DNA from: an uncultured Planococcus sp. | GTDB taxonomy: Bacteria; Bacillota; Bacilli; Bacillales_A; Planococcaceae | Length of the DNA: 64,000 nt | Direction: 5' to 3' | Assembly: GCA_947493585.1 (NCBI GenBank) | Contig: CANLRI010000002.1 | Location: 310,001 to 374,000 of the forward strand | In this document: positions 8,443 through 16,481 of the stretch, piece after piece | How positions within the stretch are numbered: position 1 is the stretch's first letter | Layout: each line of letters opens with the position of its first letter | Translations under genes and position numbers: made by a program | The notes under the pieces: generated by a model | Told to the model about the DNA's origin: nothing | The model's database searches: none | What the model saw: the letters and a program-made list of their open reading frames with translations, nothing else

Positions 8443-8545
8443 TGGCGGACGCTTTCCGCGGGCATGGCTTGAGCCTCCTCGGTCGCTTCGCTTCCTGCGG
8501 GGTCTCAAGACTCATGCTATTCCCGCAGGAGTCGCCGCCTTCCAC
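8443..8545 (-). repeat. Interspersed long-hairpin repeat, core copy (inverted)
   Basis: Read on the minus strand, this stretch carries GACTCCTGCGGGAATAGC, GAGACCCCGCAGGA, CGAAGCGACCGAGGAGGCT and CGCGGAAAGCG. It is homologous to the cores at 43822-43946 and 61068-61196. The pattern is a long imperfect inverted repeat typical of MITE- or REP-like elements scattered in Bacillales genomes. This copy lacks the flanking duplicated terminators of the other two. Confidence 0.75.
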
Positions 8546-8577
8546 TTCTTTTCATCTGAACTATTCAATAGATATGG

Positions 8578-8686
8578 AGCAAAACAGCGCAGACTCCTTG
8601 GGGATTAGCGAAGTGCTGAAATCCATTCGGGCAGTAAGCCCGAATTAGTTCAGCGCAAGCCCCCAGGAAAGCCAGCTGTTTTGCGG
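8578..8686. repeat. Nested long hairpin, second repeat type
   Basis: The outer arms GCAAAACAGC / GCTGTTTTGC enclose CTCCTTGGGG / CCCCCAGG, then GCTGAA / TTCAGC, then ATTCGGGC / GCCCGAAT around a GTAA loop. The whole 109 bp folds on itself as one interrupted stem. It may be a separate mobile repeat or a small RNA; no promoter or T-run terminator adjoins it. Confidence 0.55.
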
Positions 8687-8771
8687 AATATCGTCTACAG
8701 TAGAATTTCAAATAACAAAGGTATCTGTAATGGAGTGTATTTTATAATTCGACTGAATTGTTTGAAAACAA

Positions 8772-8801
8772 TTGACAAAGCTCTGTTAGATTGAATAGAC
8801 T
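8772..8801 (+). promoter_or_regulatory. Promoter of the acyl-CoA ligase operon
   Basis: TTGACA (8772-8777), 18-bp spacer, TAGACT (8796-8801). The -10 box lies inside the first palindromic operator. Confidence 0.55.
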
Positions 8802-8810
8802 ATAGTCTAT
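8795..8810. promoter_or_regulatory. TetR-type operator 1
   Basis: The perfect 16-bp palindrome ATAGACTATAGTCTAT overlaps the -10 region. Its centre lies 21 bp (two helical turns) from operator 2. Confidence 0.75.
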
Positions 8811-8815
8811 AGATT

Positions 8816-8831
8816 ATAGACTGCGGTCTAT
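8816..8831. promoter_or_regulatory. TetR-type operator 2
   Basis: ATAGACTGCGGTCTAT has the same ATAGAC/GTCTAT arms as operator 1 with a different 4-bp centre. It lies in the 5' leader, 28 bp before the chosen ligase start. Confidence 0.75.
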
Positions 8832-8859
8832 GGAATTGACAAGACGAGAGAGGATGTTG

Positions 8860-10425
8860 ATGATTTTGACAGCGGAACGGACATTGATCGATCTCTTAAA
8901 CGCCCAATGCAAAAAACGCAGCGAGCAGCCCTTCCTGGTTTTTGAAGACAATCAAGAAAAAGTGACGGAATACAGCTATGGCGAATTTTTGGAGCGGGTC
9001 GAAAAATTCAGCGGCGCGCTTTATGAGCGGGGCATCCGCAAGGGCGATAAAGTGACGCTCCATTTGCCGAATTCCGCGGAATTTGTCGTGTGCTGGTTCG
9101 CGCTCGCAAAGCTCGGGGCCATCATGGTGCCGACCAATATCCTGTCGGCTGCCGCGGAAATGGATTATTTGATCAGCCATTCGGAATCGGTCTTGCTCAT
9201 CACGGAATCGGAATACATCGAGAAGTTCAAATCCATTCAAGGGAATCTCCCGAAGCTGCGTCAGATTGTCCTGGCCCGCACAGATGAATCGGGCGAATTT
9301 GAAAGCGTTAACAAAATGATTGGTGAATCCTCAGGCGAAGTGCCGGAAGCCAGCATCCAGCCGGAAGACGTGGCTGCGATTTTGTACACCTCCGGAACGA
9401 CATCGAAACCGAAAGGCTGCCTCATTACACACGCCAATTACATCTACACTGGGCATGCTGTGGCAGAACATATCGGCTTTACGGAACAAGACCGGGCGCT
9501 TGTCGTCTTGCCGATGTTCCATGGCAACGGCCAATATTATATGATCATGCCGAGTTTGGTTGCGGGAGGCAGCGTCGCCATCACCGAACGCTTCAGCGCG
9601 AGCCGCTACGGACGCCAAGTCCAGCGCCTCGGCGCAACGCTCGGTTCTCTCTTCGCTGCACCGATCCGTATGATCCTCGCGCAGCCATACGACGAAGAGG
9701 AACGCAATAATAAGTTGCGGGCAGTCATTTTCGCCCAGTCGGTGACAGCAAGAGAACTGAAGGCATTTGAACAGCGCTATAACACTTCGCTTTACCAAAT
9801 CTATGGCATGACGGAAACGATTGCACCGCCTTTGATGAATCCATTGCAAGGCGCTAAAGACAATTCAGGCATCGGCAAACCGATCTCAGGTTCGCGCATC
9901 AAGCTGATTGATGAAGAAGGCAATGAAGTGCCAGACGGGGAACCCGGAGAGATTTTGCTTGAAGGCATTCCCGGCCAGACGATCATGAAAGCTTATTTCA
10001 ATAATCCCGAAGCGACCAATCAAACTTTGCAGAACGGCTGGCTCCATACAGGAGACAAGGCGCGCAAATCGGAGAATGGCTTCTATTATTTCGTTGATCG
10101 CCAAAAAGATATGATCAAGCGCGCCGGTGAGAATGTCGCGGCAAGCGAAGTGGAAAATGTCATCATGGAGCATCCGGCCGTCTACGAAGCGATCGTCATT
10201 GGGATTCCGGATGCGATGCATGACGAAGCATTGAAAGCATTCGTCATCCTGAAGCAAGGGCAAACGGCAACGGAACAGGAAGTGATCGACTACTGCAAAG
10301 GCCAGTTGGCCAAGTTCAAAGTGCCTTCAGCAATCGAGTTTGTCGAAGACTTCCCACGCACATCTGTCGGGAAAATCCAAAAGCATAAACTGAAGGAAAT
10401 CGAATTGAAGAAATTGCATGAATAG
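8860..10425 (+). CDS. AMP-forming acyl-CoA ligase (class I adenylate-forming)
   Basis: A 521-residue cytoplasmic acyl-CoA synthetase. The P-loop-like motif YTSGTTSKPKG lies near residue 178. Further family motifs are YGMTET, GWLHTGD, the hinge VDRQKDMIKRAGENV, and the C-terminal lysine in TSVGKIQKHKL. It activates a carboxylic acid with ATP and CoA; overall it resembles CaiC/long-chain fatty acid ligases, but the acyl substrate is not readable. ATG 8860 is chosen because GAGAGG precedes it by six bases; the upstream ATG 8830 falls inside operator 2. It is the first gene of an operon with an SDR, divergent from a TetR gene. Confidence 0.88.
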   Translation: MILTAERTLIDLLNAQCKKRSEQPFLVFEDNQEKVTEYSYGEFLERVEKFSGALYERGIRKGDKVTLHLPNSAEFVVCWFALAKLGAIMVPTNILSAAAEMDYLISHSESVLLITESEYIEKFKSIQGNLPKLRQIVLARTDESGEFESVNKMIGESSGEVPEASIQPEDVAAILYTSGTTSKPKGCLITHANYIYTGHAVAEHIGFTEQDRALVVLPMFHGNGQYYMIMPSLVAGGSVAITERFSASRYGRQVQRLGATLGSLFAAPIRMILAQPYDEEERNNKLRAVIFAQSVTARELKAFEQRYNTSLYQIYGMTETIAPPLMNPLQGAKDNSGIGKPISGSRIKLIDEEGNEVPDGEPGEILLEGIPGQTIMKAYFNNPEATNQTLQNGWLHTGDKARKSENGFYYFVDRQKDMIKRAGENVAASEVENVIMEHPAVYEAIVIGIPDAMHDEALKAFVILKQGQTATEQEVIDYCKGQLAKFKVPSAIEFVEDFPRTSVGKIQKHKLKEIELKKLHE

Positions 10426-10441
10426 AAAGGGCGAAGGCTTA

Positions 10442-11218
10442 ATGGAGGATGTATTGAACAATCAAGTCGCACTCATTACCGGAAGCGCACGCGGCATCGG
10501 CTTTGCCTGCGCGAAAGCACTCGCAAAACGCGGAGCTTCGATCGTCCTCACGGATATTTTGGATTGCGATGAAGCAAAGCAAGAACTCGAAACGGAGTTT
10601 CCAGGCATTCGCGTGTTGGCGCAGCAAGTTGATGTCCGCGACCGGGCGCAAGTCGAACAAGCCATCAGCAAAACAGTAGAGGAATTCGGGCGCATCGACA
10701 TTGTCGTCAATAATGCTGGCACTGTTTCGCGTCTCAGTTTAAAGGACATGACGGATGAGGATTGGAGCCGTGATATCGACACCAACTTGCGCGGCACGTT
10801 CTTGTTCACGCAAGCAGCCATCTACCCACATATGGTCAAACAGGGAAGCGGGCGCATCATCAACATCAGCTCGATTTCCGGCATGATGGGCGGCGCGATT
10901 TCCTACGGAGAAGATGGCGAACGGCAAGGGCGTTCTGGCCCTGCCTATGCTGCGTCAAAAGGCGGCATCATCGCCTTTACGAAATGGGTCGCGAAAGAAG
11001 TGGGCGAGTTCGGCATCACGGTCAATAGCGTCGCGCCAGGACCGGTTGAGACCGCCATCACCAAAGGCGTCAATTATCCGCTTGAGCTTCAATCGATCAA
11101 GCGTCCCGGACAGCCGGAAGATATCGGCGAAGCCGTTGCCTATTTGGCATCACCGGCTGCGAGTTATGTGACGGGCGAAGTATTGAAAGTATGCGGAGGG
11201 GCAGGCATCGGCGCATAA
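10442..11218 (+). CDS. SDR family oxidoreductase, ligase operon
   Basis: A 258-residue classical SDR with TGSARGIG near the N-terminus, NNAG, the catalytic Ser in INISSISG and YAASKGG. It starts 16 bp after the ligase stop (ATG 10442 with GAAGG upstream; ATG 10418 would overlap and has no site). Co-transcription with an acyl-CoA ligase suggests that it oxidises or reduces a hydroxyacyl intermediate made from the same acid, under TetR control. The exact substrate is unknown. Confidence 0.85.
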   Translation: MEDVLNNQVALITGSARGIGFACAKALAKRGASIVLTDILDCDEAKQELETEFPGIRVLAQQVDVRDRAQVEQAISKTVEEFGRIDIVVNNAGTVSRLSLKDMTDEDWSRDIDTNLRGTFLFTQAAIYPHMVKQGSGRIINISSISGMMGGAISYGEDGERQGRSGPAYAASKGGIIAFTKWVAKEVGEFGITVNSVAPGPVETAITKGVNYPLELQSIKRPGQPEDIGEAVAYLASPAASYVTGEVLKVCGGAGIGA

Positions 11219-11219
11219 G

Positions 11220-11257
11220 AAAAGGTTCCAAGGGAATTGTCTCTCGGAACCTTTTTT
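11220..11257. terminator. Bidirectional terminator between convergent SDR genes
   Basis: AAAGGTTCC / GGAACCTTTTTT arms, with T-runs on the plus strand and A-rich sequence on the other side. Confidence 0.75.
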
Positions 11258-11259
11258 GT

Positions 11260-12009
11260 TTATTTCGTGCTGGTAAATCCGCCGTCGATGCGGATGACGT
11301 CACCGTTGATGTATTGCGCTTTTGATGTCAACAGGAACGCCACGAGTTCTGCGACTTCGTCTGCAGTGCCGAGGCGTTGCTGCGGGATGCCTGCTTCTGC
11401 GTTTTTCTTCATTTCTGGATTGGCATCGAAATAGGCTTTGACCATCGGCGTTTCCGTCGGGCCTGGCGCGATGGCATTGACGCGCAAGCCGTCTTTGGCG
11501 TATTCGGCGACGAGTGATTTCGTCATGCCGACGATGCCGTGCTTGGTGGCAGAATAAGTGACGACTGTATCCTGGCCGATGACGCCGGCGCTCGATGCGG
11601 TATTGACGATGGAGCCGCCGCCGTTTTTCACCATCACTTCTGCGACGTAGCGAAGGCCGTATAATGCGCCGAGCAAGTTGATGCCGACGATCTGCTCGAT
11701 TTCTTTTATATCGGTTTCGAGGAAGTACTTGCCGCTCCCCGAAATGCCTGCGTTGTTGAAGAAATAATCGATCGAGCCAAAATGCTCGACCGTCATGTCC
11801 ACATAGTTTTTGACTTCTTCTGATTGGGACACGTCCGCTTTGATGAAGATAGCGTCCGGCCCGAGTTCTTTCACTTTCTGGACGGTATCGTTGCCGCTTT
11901 TCTCACTGATATCGACAACAGCGATATTGATGCCTTCCTGTGCGAGACGCAATGCGGCCGATTGTCCAAGCCCGCTTCCGCCTCCTGTGACGATAGCTGT
12001 TTTTGCCAT
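11260..12009 (-). CDS. SDR family oxidoreductase
   Basis: A 249-residue classical SDR: MAKTAIVTGGGSGLGQS, the acidic VVDIS that usually signals NAD preference, NNAG, and YSATKHG with catalytic Tyr/Lys. ATG 12009 follows GGAGGAGA at correct distance; the longer open frame upstream is not coding-like. It is monocistronic. The substrate is unknown; its resemblance is to FabG-like or glucose/diol dehydrogenases. Confidence 0.85.
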   Translation of the reverse strand: MAKTAIVTGGGSGLGQSAALRLAQEGINIAVVDISEKSGNDTVQKVKELGPDAIFIKADVSQSEEVKNYVDMTVEHFGSIDYFFNNAGISGSGKYFLETDIKEIEQIVGINLLGALYGLRYVAEVMVKNGGGSIVNTASSAGVIGQDTVVTYSATKHGIVGMTKSLVAEYAKDGLRVNAIAPGPTETPMVKAYFDANPEMKKNAEAGIPQQRLGTADEVAELVAFLLTSKAQYINGDVIRIDGGFTSTK

Positions 12010-12097
12010 GTAGAATCTCCTCCTTGTGCTGGTAGCTTCATTGTTTTCTTTACCCGCAATAAAGCCTGGATAATCAGCAGGGACGAGGAGTATGGGC

Positions 12098-12598
12098 TTA
12101 TTGCGCGATGGCTGTTTTACGGTCTTTTGACTCGTGCAGCTTGACCATCGCGAGGCGAGCCAGCGGTTGGATGAGCAGGCTTTCCGCCAGCAAAACGATA
12201 ATGAAATTGCGCGGCCAATTGGCGAGCCAGTTGCTGAAGATCTCACCGTGCAAACCGTTGGCGACCAGGTCGCCGATAAAGGTCATCGCGACCGACATGC
12301 CGATAACCGTGAAAACGATGCGCAATAAAATCTTCTTATGGAAAGATGAGGAGTGTTTCGTCAATTTGCCTGTCAAAGAGTCGGCGATTCTTCCGAAGAC
12401 AGTTCCTTCAAGAACCATCGCTATGATCCACATGACCGGCATGATTTTGAGGATCATCCACATCGTCTCCATCGTGAAATGGTCTGCATGAAGCAGCACG
12501 CTGTAGCTGGTCATCAACAGCACAGTCATCGTCACTATAAGCGAGCCGTAAAGCAGCCCTTCTTTGCCGTTATGAGGCAGTCGTTTGTCTTGTAGCAT
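12098..12598 (-). CDS. Four-helix membrane protein (DUF2798-like)
   Basis: A 166-residue integral membrane protein made of two similar hydrophobic halves, each with a pair of helices: YGSLIVTMTVLLMTSYS and LKIMPVMWIIAMVLE, then LRIVFTVIGMSVAMTF and FIIVLLAESLLIQPLARL. The pattern (including the QPLAR at the end of the second half) fits the DUF2798 family, whose function is unknown. Start: ATG 12598 with GGGGAA upstream. It stands alone between an SDR gene and mug. Confidence 0.7.
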   Translation of the reverse strand: MLQDKRLPHNGKEGLLYGSLIVTMTVLLMTSYSVLLHADHFTMETMWMILKIMPVMWIIAMVLEGTVFGRIADSLTGKLTKHSSSFHKKILLRIVFTVIGMSVAMTFIGDLVANGLHGEIFSNWLANWPRNFIIVLLAESLLIQPLARLAMVKLHESKDRKTAIAQ

Positions 12599-12739
12599 GA
12601 ATATTCCCCGTTTCTATTGTATTGGCGCCCAGTGAAAAGGCAGGGCAAAAGCTGTTGTTTCAACAACCATTCCAACACTATAGCAATCAGGAAGTGAATT
12701 TCGTAAGTGTCTGTTTTGTGACTCATTTATATGAAGAAG

Positions 12740-13258
12740 TTACTTATTGTTATAGATCAACTGGTGCAAGCCTTCATAAATTTCCACAATTTCGGCTTGT
12801 TTCATGCGCACGAGTCCGCTGGAGGAAGGGGCGACGTATTCGATGACTCCCGGAATGACCGGATCCGGCTGTTTGCCCCAGTGGGTCGATTTTTTGCCGC
12901 TGAACTGGAGGTAGACGCCTTTGCCGACAAAACAGACCGCTTTTGGCCGGTAGCGTTCAATTTTGCGTTTTAATTGTTCGGCGCCTTCTTTGTATTCTTC
13001 CTTTGTGATATCTGCTGCCGCTTTGGTCGGGCGGGGGACGATATTGGTCAAGCCATAGCCAAGCTCGATCAAATCGTGGTTTTCCTCGGGTGCGTATTTT
13101 CTTGGCGTCAACCCGGATTCAAAAAGGATTTTCCAGAAGCGGTTGTTTGGGTTAGCGTAATGATAGCCGGTTTCACTCGAGCGGATGCTCGGATTGAATC
13201 CGACGAATAAAATGTCGAGATGGTCTTTCAAATGATCGGGTATGGGTGTAAGTTCCAA
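12740..13258 (-). CDS. mug: Mismatch-specific uracil/thymine DNA glycosylase
   Basis: A 172-residue glycosylase of the MUG/TDG family, which removes U or ethenocytosine opposite G in base excision repair. The active-site motif is GFNPSIRSSETG, followed by HYANPNNRFW; the second signature APSSSGLVR lies near the C-terminus. TTG 13258 is chosen because AAAGGAG precedes it by seven bases, inside the longer open frame that begins at ATG 13285. It is a single-gene unit. The family call is strong; the gene symbol follows E. coli usage. Confidence 0.85.
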   Translation of the reverse strand: MELTPIPDHLKDHLDILFVGFNPSIRSSETGYHYANPNNRFWKILFESGLTPRKYAPEENHDLIELGYGLTNIVPRPTKAAADITKEEYKEGAEQLKRKIERYRPKAVCFVGKGVYLQFSGKKSTHWGKQPDPVIPGVIEYVAPSSSGLVRMKQAEIVEIYEGLHQLIYNNK

Positions 13259-13393
13259 GAGAAGGCTCCTTTCACATAAATGCATTTCCAGAGTATTAGC
13301 GTATCAAAAAAATATAATATATTCTGCACTGAACCATCGTATAATAGAAGAAAATGGCAATGATTAATTTATCTTGTCAAAAGGAGCTGCGCG

Positions 13394-13915
13394 ATGCAGG
13401 AATTTTCGTACGAGTTGACGGAACAGCAATTTGTTGATTTTAACCTTTATCATGCCAAACATTCCGAAGCGGTTAAGCGTTCATTGACGATCCAGCGCTT
13501 TGTCATTCCCGTTATTTATTTGATGATGCCGTTCGTGATGGCGCCGATTTTTGATTGGTCGGTGTGGGGGCTGATGATTCCCTTTATCCTATTCGCGGCT
13601 TTGTGGATCGTTTTCTTTCCGCCTTATTTCCATTGGAATATTAAACGAATGAGCCGGAAAATGGTCAATGAAGGGAAAAACGAAGGCTTGCTCGGCACCC
13701 ATGAGCTGTTCATTGATTCACAAGGAATCCGGGAAGTGACGAAAAATGGCGAGACGCATGTGCGCTGGTCGGGCATCGAAAAATACGGGGAGGATGCGGA
13801 CAACATCTATTTGTACAATAGCGCCATGTCTGCACTGATTGTGCCGAAAAAGGCGGTGCCTGAGCTGGAGTCATTGCGCAAGTTATTGGCTGAAAAAGTT
13901 CCGGAAAGCATTTGA
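13394..13915 (+). CDS. YcxB-like membrane protein
   Basis: A 173-residue protein with two central transmembrane helices (about 35-75, PVIYLMMPFVMAP and IPFILFAALWIVFF). A cytoplasmic C-terminal domain follows with the THVRWSGIEKY...IYLYNS...ALIVPKKA pattern of the YcxB-like family. Function in this family is unknown. ATG 13394 has AAAGGAG upstream. It is a monocistronic unit that converges on the BsuPI lipoprotein gene across a shared terminator. Confidence 0.75.
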   Translation: MQEFSYELTEQQFVDFNLYHAKHSEAVKRSLTIQRFVIPVIYLMMPFVMAPIFDWSVWGLMIPFILFAALWIVFFPPYFHWNIKRMSRKMVNEGKNEGLLGTHELFIDSQGIREVTKNGETHVRWSGIEKYGEDADNIYLYNSAMSALIVPKKAVPELESLRKLLAEKVPESI

Positions 13916-13928
13916 TACTAAATGGACG

Positions 13929-13963
13929 AAAAAACCGAACCGCGCTTGGCGGTTCGGTTTTTC
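13929..13963. terminator. Bidirectional terminator
   Basis: AAAAACCGAACCGC / GCGGTTCGGTTTTT, a perfect 14-bp stem with a GCTTG loop between convergent genes. Confidence 0.85.
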
Positions 13964-14424
13964 TATTCGATCGTATGTTCAATTTCTGCTGGATAATTCG
14001 TGCCTTCTGTCGGCGTCATCCATACTTCAAGCGTGTAGGTGCCTGGTTCAAGATTGGCTTCTGGAACTTGGATCTCGTATTGGAGCTCCTCGCCTTGTCG
14101 CAGGATCTCCTCGCCAAGTGCCTGGGTATACATGCTGACGGACGACATGCGGAACACTTCGTTGCCTTGTTCATCGGTCAATGTGAAATCATAGCGCTGC
14201 CCGCTCGTGAAGTTGAATGTCACCGCTTCTTGCGTATCGTTTTTGACGGTATAGCGGTAAGTTCCATTGTCGGTCTCTTCTATGGTCGATGTCACTTCAC
14301 CTTCGATGATTTCACCCCCTGACTCCGGATCTTCCGGCGAATTTTCGCTTTCGGTGCCGCATGCCGCGAGCATCAAAGCGGCCATCAATAGCAGTAGCCA
14401 GCCAATTGCGGCCTTTTGCCTCAT
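13963..14424 (-). CDS. Lipoprotein with BsuPI-like domain
   Basis: A 153-residue lipoprotein: a signal peptide with lipobox LAAC (Cys22), an acidic Ser/Glu linker, then an all-beta domain with TYRYTVKNDTQEAVTFNFTSGQRYDF. This matches the BsuPI family (named for a Bacillus intracellular proteinase inhibitor). The lipobox places this copy on the outer face of the membrane, so an intracellular inhibitor role is unlikely. Start: ATG 14424 after GGGGGCG. It is monocistronic. Confidence 0.75.
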   Translation of the reverse strand: MRQKAAIGWLLLLMAALMLAACGTESENSPEDPESGGEIIEGEVTSTIEETDNGTYRYTVKNDTQEAVTFNFTSGQRYDFTLTDEQGNEVFRMSSVSMYTQALGEEILRQGEELQYEIQVPEANLEPGTYTLEVWMTPTEGTNYPAEIEHTIE

Positions 14425-14558
14425 CGGGTTCGCCCCCTTTTTTGTCTATAGAGTAGACCGCAAGAGGCCATAAAAAGTTACAGAAGCGAATGCATTGCGC
14501 TGTTCTCAAGGCCCCTTGCTGTCTTATACTAGCACTATACCCTGAAGGGGGCGTTGTA

Positions 14559-14696
14559 ATGCCCAAACTATTAGATGATTTCCGCGAAGCGCTGGTTGCC
14601 AAGATGAAATGCCTCAGCATCAGCACATTCACATTCGCCAAATACATGGCGATGGGCTTGGTTCCCTTGTATATAATCTACTTGATGATGAATTAA
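14559..14696 (+). CDS. 45-residue single-pass membrane protein
   Basis: A short gene starting at ATG 14559 with GAAGGGGG upstream. A charged N-terminal helix (MPKLLDDFREALVAKMK) is followed by one hydrophobic helix to the C-terminus (YMAMGLVPLYIIYLMM). It is divergent from the BsuPI lipoprotein gene and followed by a weak terminator. I do not recognise a family; the good ribosome site and the amphipathic-plus-membrane layout make it likely real. Confidence 0.5.
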   Translation: MPKLLDDFREALVAKMKCLSISTFTFAKYMAMGLVPLYIIYLMMN

Positions 14697-14708
14697 CTTG
14701 TAATGTGG

Positions 14709-14734
14709 AGGCTCTGAAAAGAGTCTTTTTTTAA
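14709..14734 (+). terminator. Weak intrinsic terminator
   Basis: GGCTCT / AGAGTC arms with a GAAA loop and a T-run, after the 45-residue gene. Confidence 0.45.
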
Positions 14735-14758
14735 TTCCAATTATTGGTATATTGACTA

Positions 14759-14773
14759 TATTTTCAGAATATT
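14759..14773. promoter_or_regulatory. CodY-like box before the acyl-CoA ligase
   Basis: TATTTTCAGAATATT differs from the CodY consensus AATTTTCWGAAAATT at two of 15 positions. It overlaps a possible TTGACT (14752)/TATAAT (14773) promoter (15-bp spacer) and is followed by the AT palindrome AATATTATAATATT (14768-14781). Confidence 0.45.
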
Positions 14774-14839
14774 ATAATATTGAAACACTACCGATGAGAC
14801 AGAAAGGGAGATTCATGAGCACACAAAGGAGGAATGGAA

Positions 14840-16393
14840 ATGAACATCACGACATCGTTGACGATGAATGCGACGCGGCAGCCAAATTTACCGGCATTGA
14901 ATTTTGAAGCGAAGTCCTATACGTATCGTGAATTAAACGCAGAAGTGAATCGCTTGGCGAACGGTTTGGTGCGTGAAGGGATTTCAAAAGGCGATAAAGT
15001 GGCATTGTTCATGAAGAATTCGGATGCCTATGTGATTGCGTTTTTCGCGGCGCTGAAAGCGGGAGGCGTCGTAGTTCCGGTCAATTACAGGCTGAATGCC
15101 GAGGAAGCGGGCTATCTATTCGGCCAGTCGGATGCGGCTTATGTGTTTTGCGACAATGAATTCGAAAGCTTAGTGGCTGAAGCGAAGGAATTGGACGACC
15201 TGCTGCATCAGGTGATCGTCTATCCGAAAGCACAAATTGAAGCGCATCTCAGTTGGGACGAAGTACTGGACGATGATCGCTCCGAGCCAAAAGTCGACAT
15301 CTTACCGGAAGACGATGCAGAAATCCTTTATACTTCGGGGACGACCGGCCCGCCCAAGGGAGCGCTTTTTGATCATCAGCGCATTGTCAATGTCAGCACT
15401 TCGTTCATTCTCGGAACGGGCGTCAACCATGATGACCGCTTGCTTCATGCGGCGCCGTTTTTCCATCCTTCCCAACTCAATCTATTTCTTGTGACCGGGG
15501 TCATGCTCGGCATTCCGCAAACCATTCTCCGTGAATTCGCGGCCAGAGATGTAGTGGACGCAATCCACCAGGACGGCTGTAGCGTGTTTTTTGGGATGCC
15601 GGATATGTACCATGCGTTGATGGAAGCACCTGAGAGCGCAAATTATAATCTGGGCACAATCCGCAAATGCATGTACGGGACCGACCCGATGCCGAGTGGC
15701 CTTGTCGCGCGGGCCATGAAATTCTTCGGCCATGAACAATTTTACAATTTATGCTTCCTTACTGAAGGGGGCCCGGGAGGTGTCTATTTGCTGCCAAGCG
15801 AGCATGCCCATAAAGAGGGAGCCGGCGGCAAGTCGATGTATATGACCCATGTCCGTGTGGTCGACGAAGAAATGAACGACGTCGCGCCAGGCCAAGTCGG
15901 GGAATTCATCATGCGCGGCGAGACGATCATGAAATCGTATTACAATATGCCGGAAGAAACCGAAGAAGCGTTCCGGGATGGCTGGTTGTTGACGGGAGAT
16001 CTCGCGACAATCGATGAAGACGGCTACATTACGCTGGTCGACCGTAAATCCGACCGCATCATTTCTGCTGGGAATAATATTTATTCCATCGAAATCGAAC
16101 AAGTGTTGAATCGTCATCCGCAAGTCCAGGAAGCGGCGACCGTTGGTATTCCAGAAGAAGAATGGGGCGAAATCGTAGGTGTCGTCATCGTTCCGAAAGA
16201 TGGGGCACCGATCGATGAAGTAGCGCTCTCTGAATACTTGCTCGAGCATTTGCCGCAGCATAAAGCGCCGAAAAAATTCCGGTTCGCAGACGAATTGCCG
16301 CGCAATGCTTCAGGCAAGATTCTGAAATACCAATTGCGCGAACTGCATATCAGCGAATATACATGGTTCCGCCATACGTTTATCGAACGCTGA
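14840..16393 (+). CDS. AMP-forming acyl-CoA ligase (long-chain fatty acid type)
   Basis: A 517-residue acyl-CoA synthetase with YTSGTTGPPKG near residue 160, GWLLTGDLA, the hinge VDRKSDRIISAGNNIYS and the C-terminal catalytic lysine in NASGKILKYQL. It forms an acyl-AMP and then an acyl-CoA. Compared with the ligase at 8860 it has the commoner TGPPKG loop and a divergent CFLTEGGPGG in place of the usual YGxTE. ATG 14840 gives better AGGAGG spacing than ATG 14834. It is monocistronic. A CodY-like box upstream hints at nutritional control. Confidence 0.86.
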   Translation: MNITTSLTMNATRQPNLPALNFEAKSYTYRELNAEVNRLANGLVREGISKGDKVALFMKNSDAYVIAFFAALKAGGVVVPVNYRLNAEEAGYLFGQSDAAYVFCDNEFESLVAEAKELDDLLHQVIVYPKAQIEAHLSWDEVLDDDRSEPKVDILPEDDAEILYTSGTTGPPKGALFDHQRIVNVSTSFILGTGVNHDDRLLHAAPFFHPSQLNLFLVTGVMLGIPQTILREFAARDVVDAIHQDGCSVFFGMPDMYHALMEAPESANYNLGTIRKCMYGTDPMPSGLVARAMKFFGHEQFYNLCFLTEGGPGGVYLLPSEHAHKEGAGGKSMYMTHVRVVDEEMNDVAPGQVGEFIMRGETIMKSYYNMPEETEEAFRDGWLLTGDLATIDEDGYITLVDRKSDRIISAGNNIYSIEIEQVLNRHPQVQEAATVGIPEEEWGEIVGVVIVPKDGAPIDEVALSEYLLEHLPQHKAPKKFRFADELPRNASGKILKYQLRELHISEYTWFRHTFIER

Positions 16394-16394
16394 A

Positions 16395-16427
16395 AAATGG
16401 CGCCCTGATGCTCCGGGGCGCCATTTC
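16395..16427 (+). terminator. Intrinsic terminator
   Basis: AAATGGCGCCC / GGGCGCCATTT, an 11-bp perfect stem right after the ligase stop. Confidence 0.75.
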
Positions 16428-16481
16428 TCTGTGTTATGATGGAACAGGATCTGAATAGAACATGGCAGGAGGATTTTTTAT

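Noticed and set aside
11260-12246. Long N-terminal extension of the SDR at 11260-12009
   Set aside because: The extra 79 residues are Ser/Arg/Trp-rich, lack a ribosome site and precede a normal MAKTAIVTGG start with GGAGGAGA.
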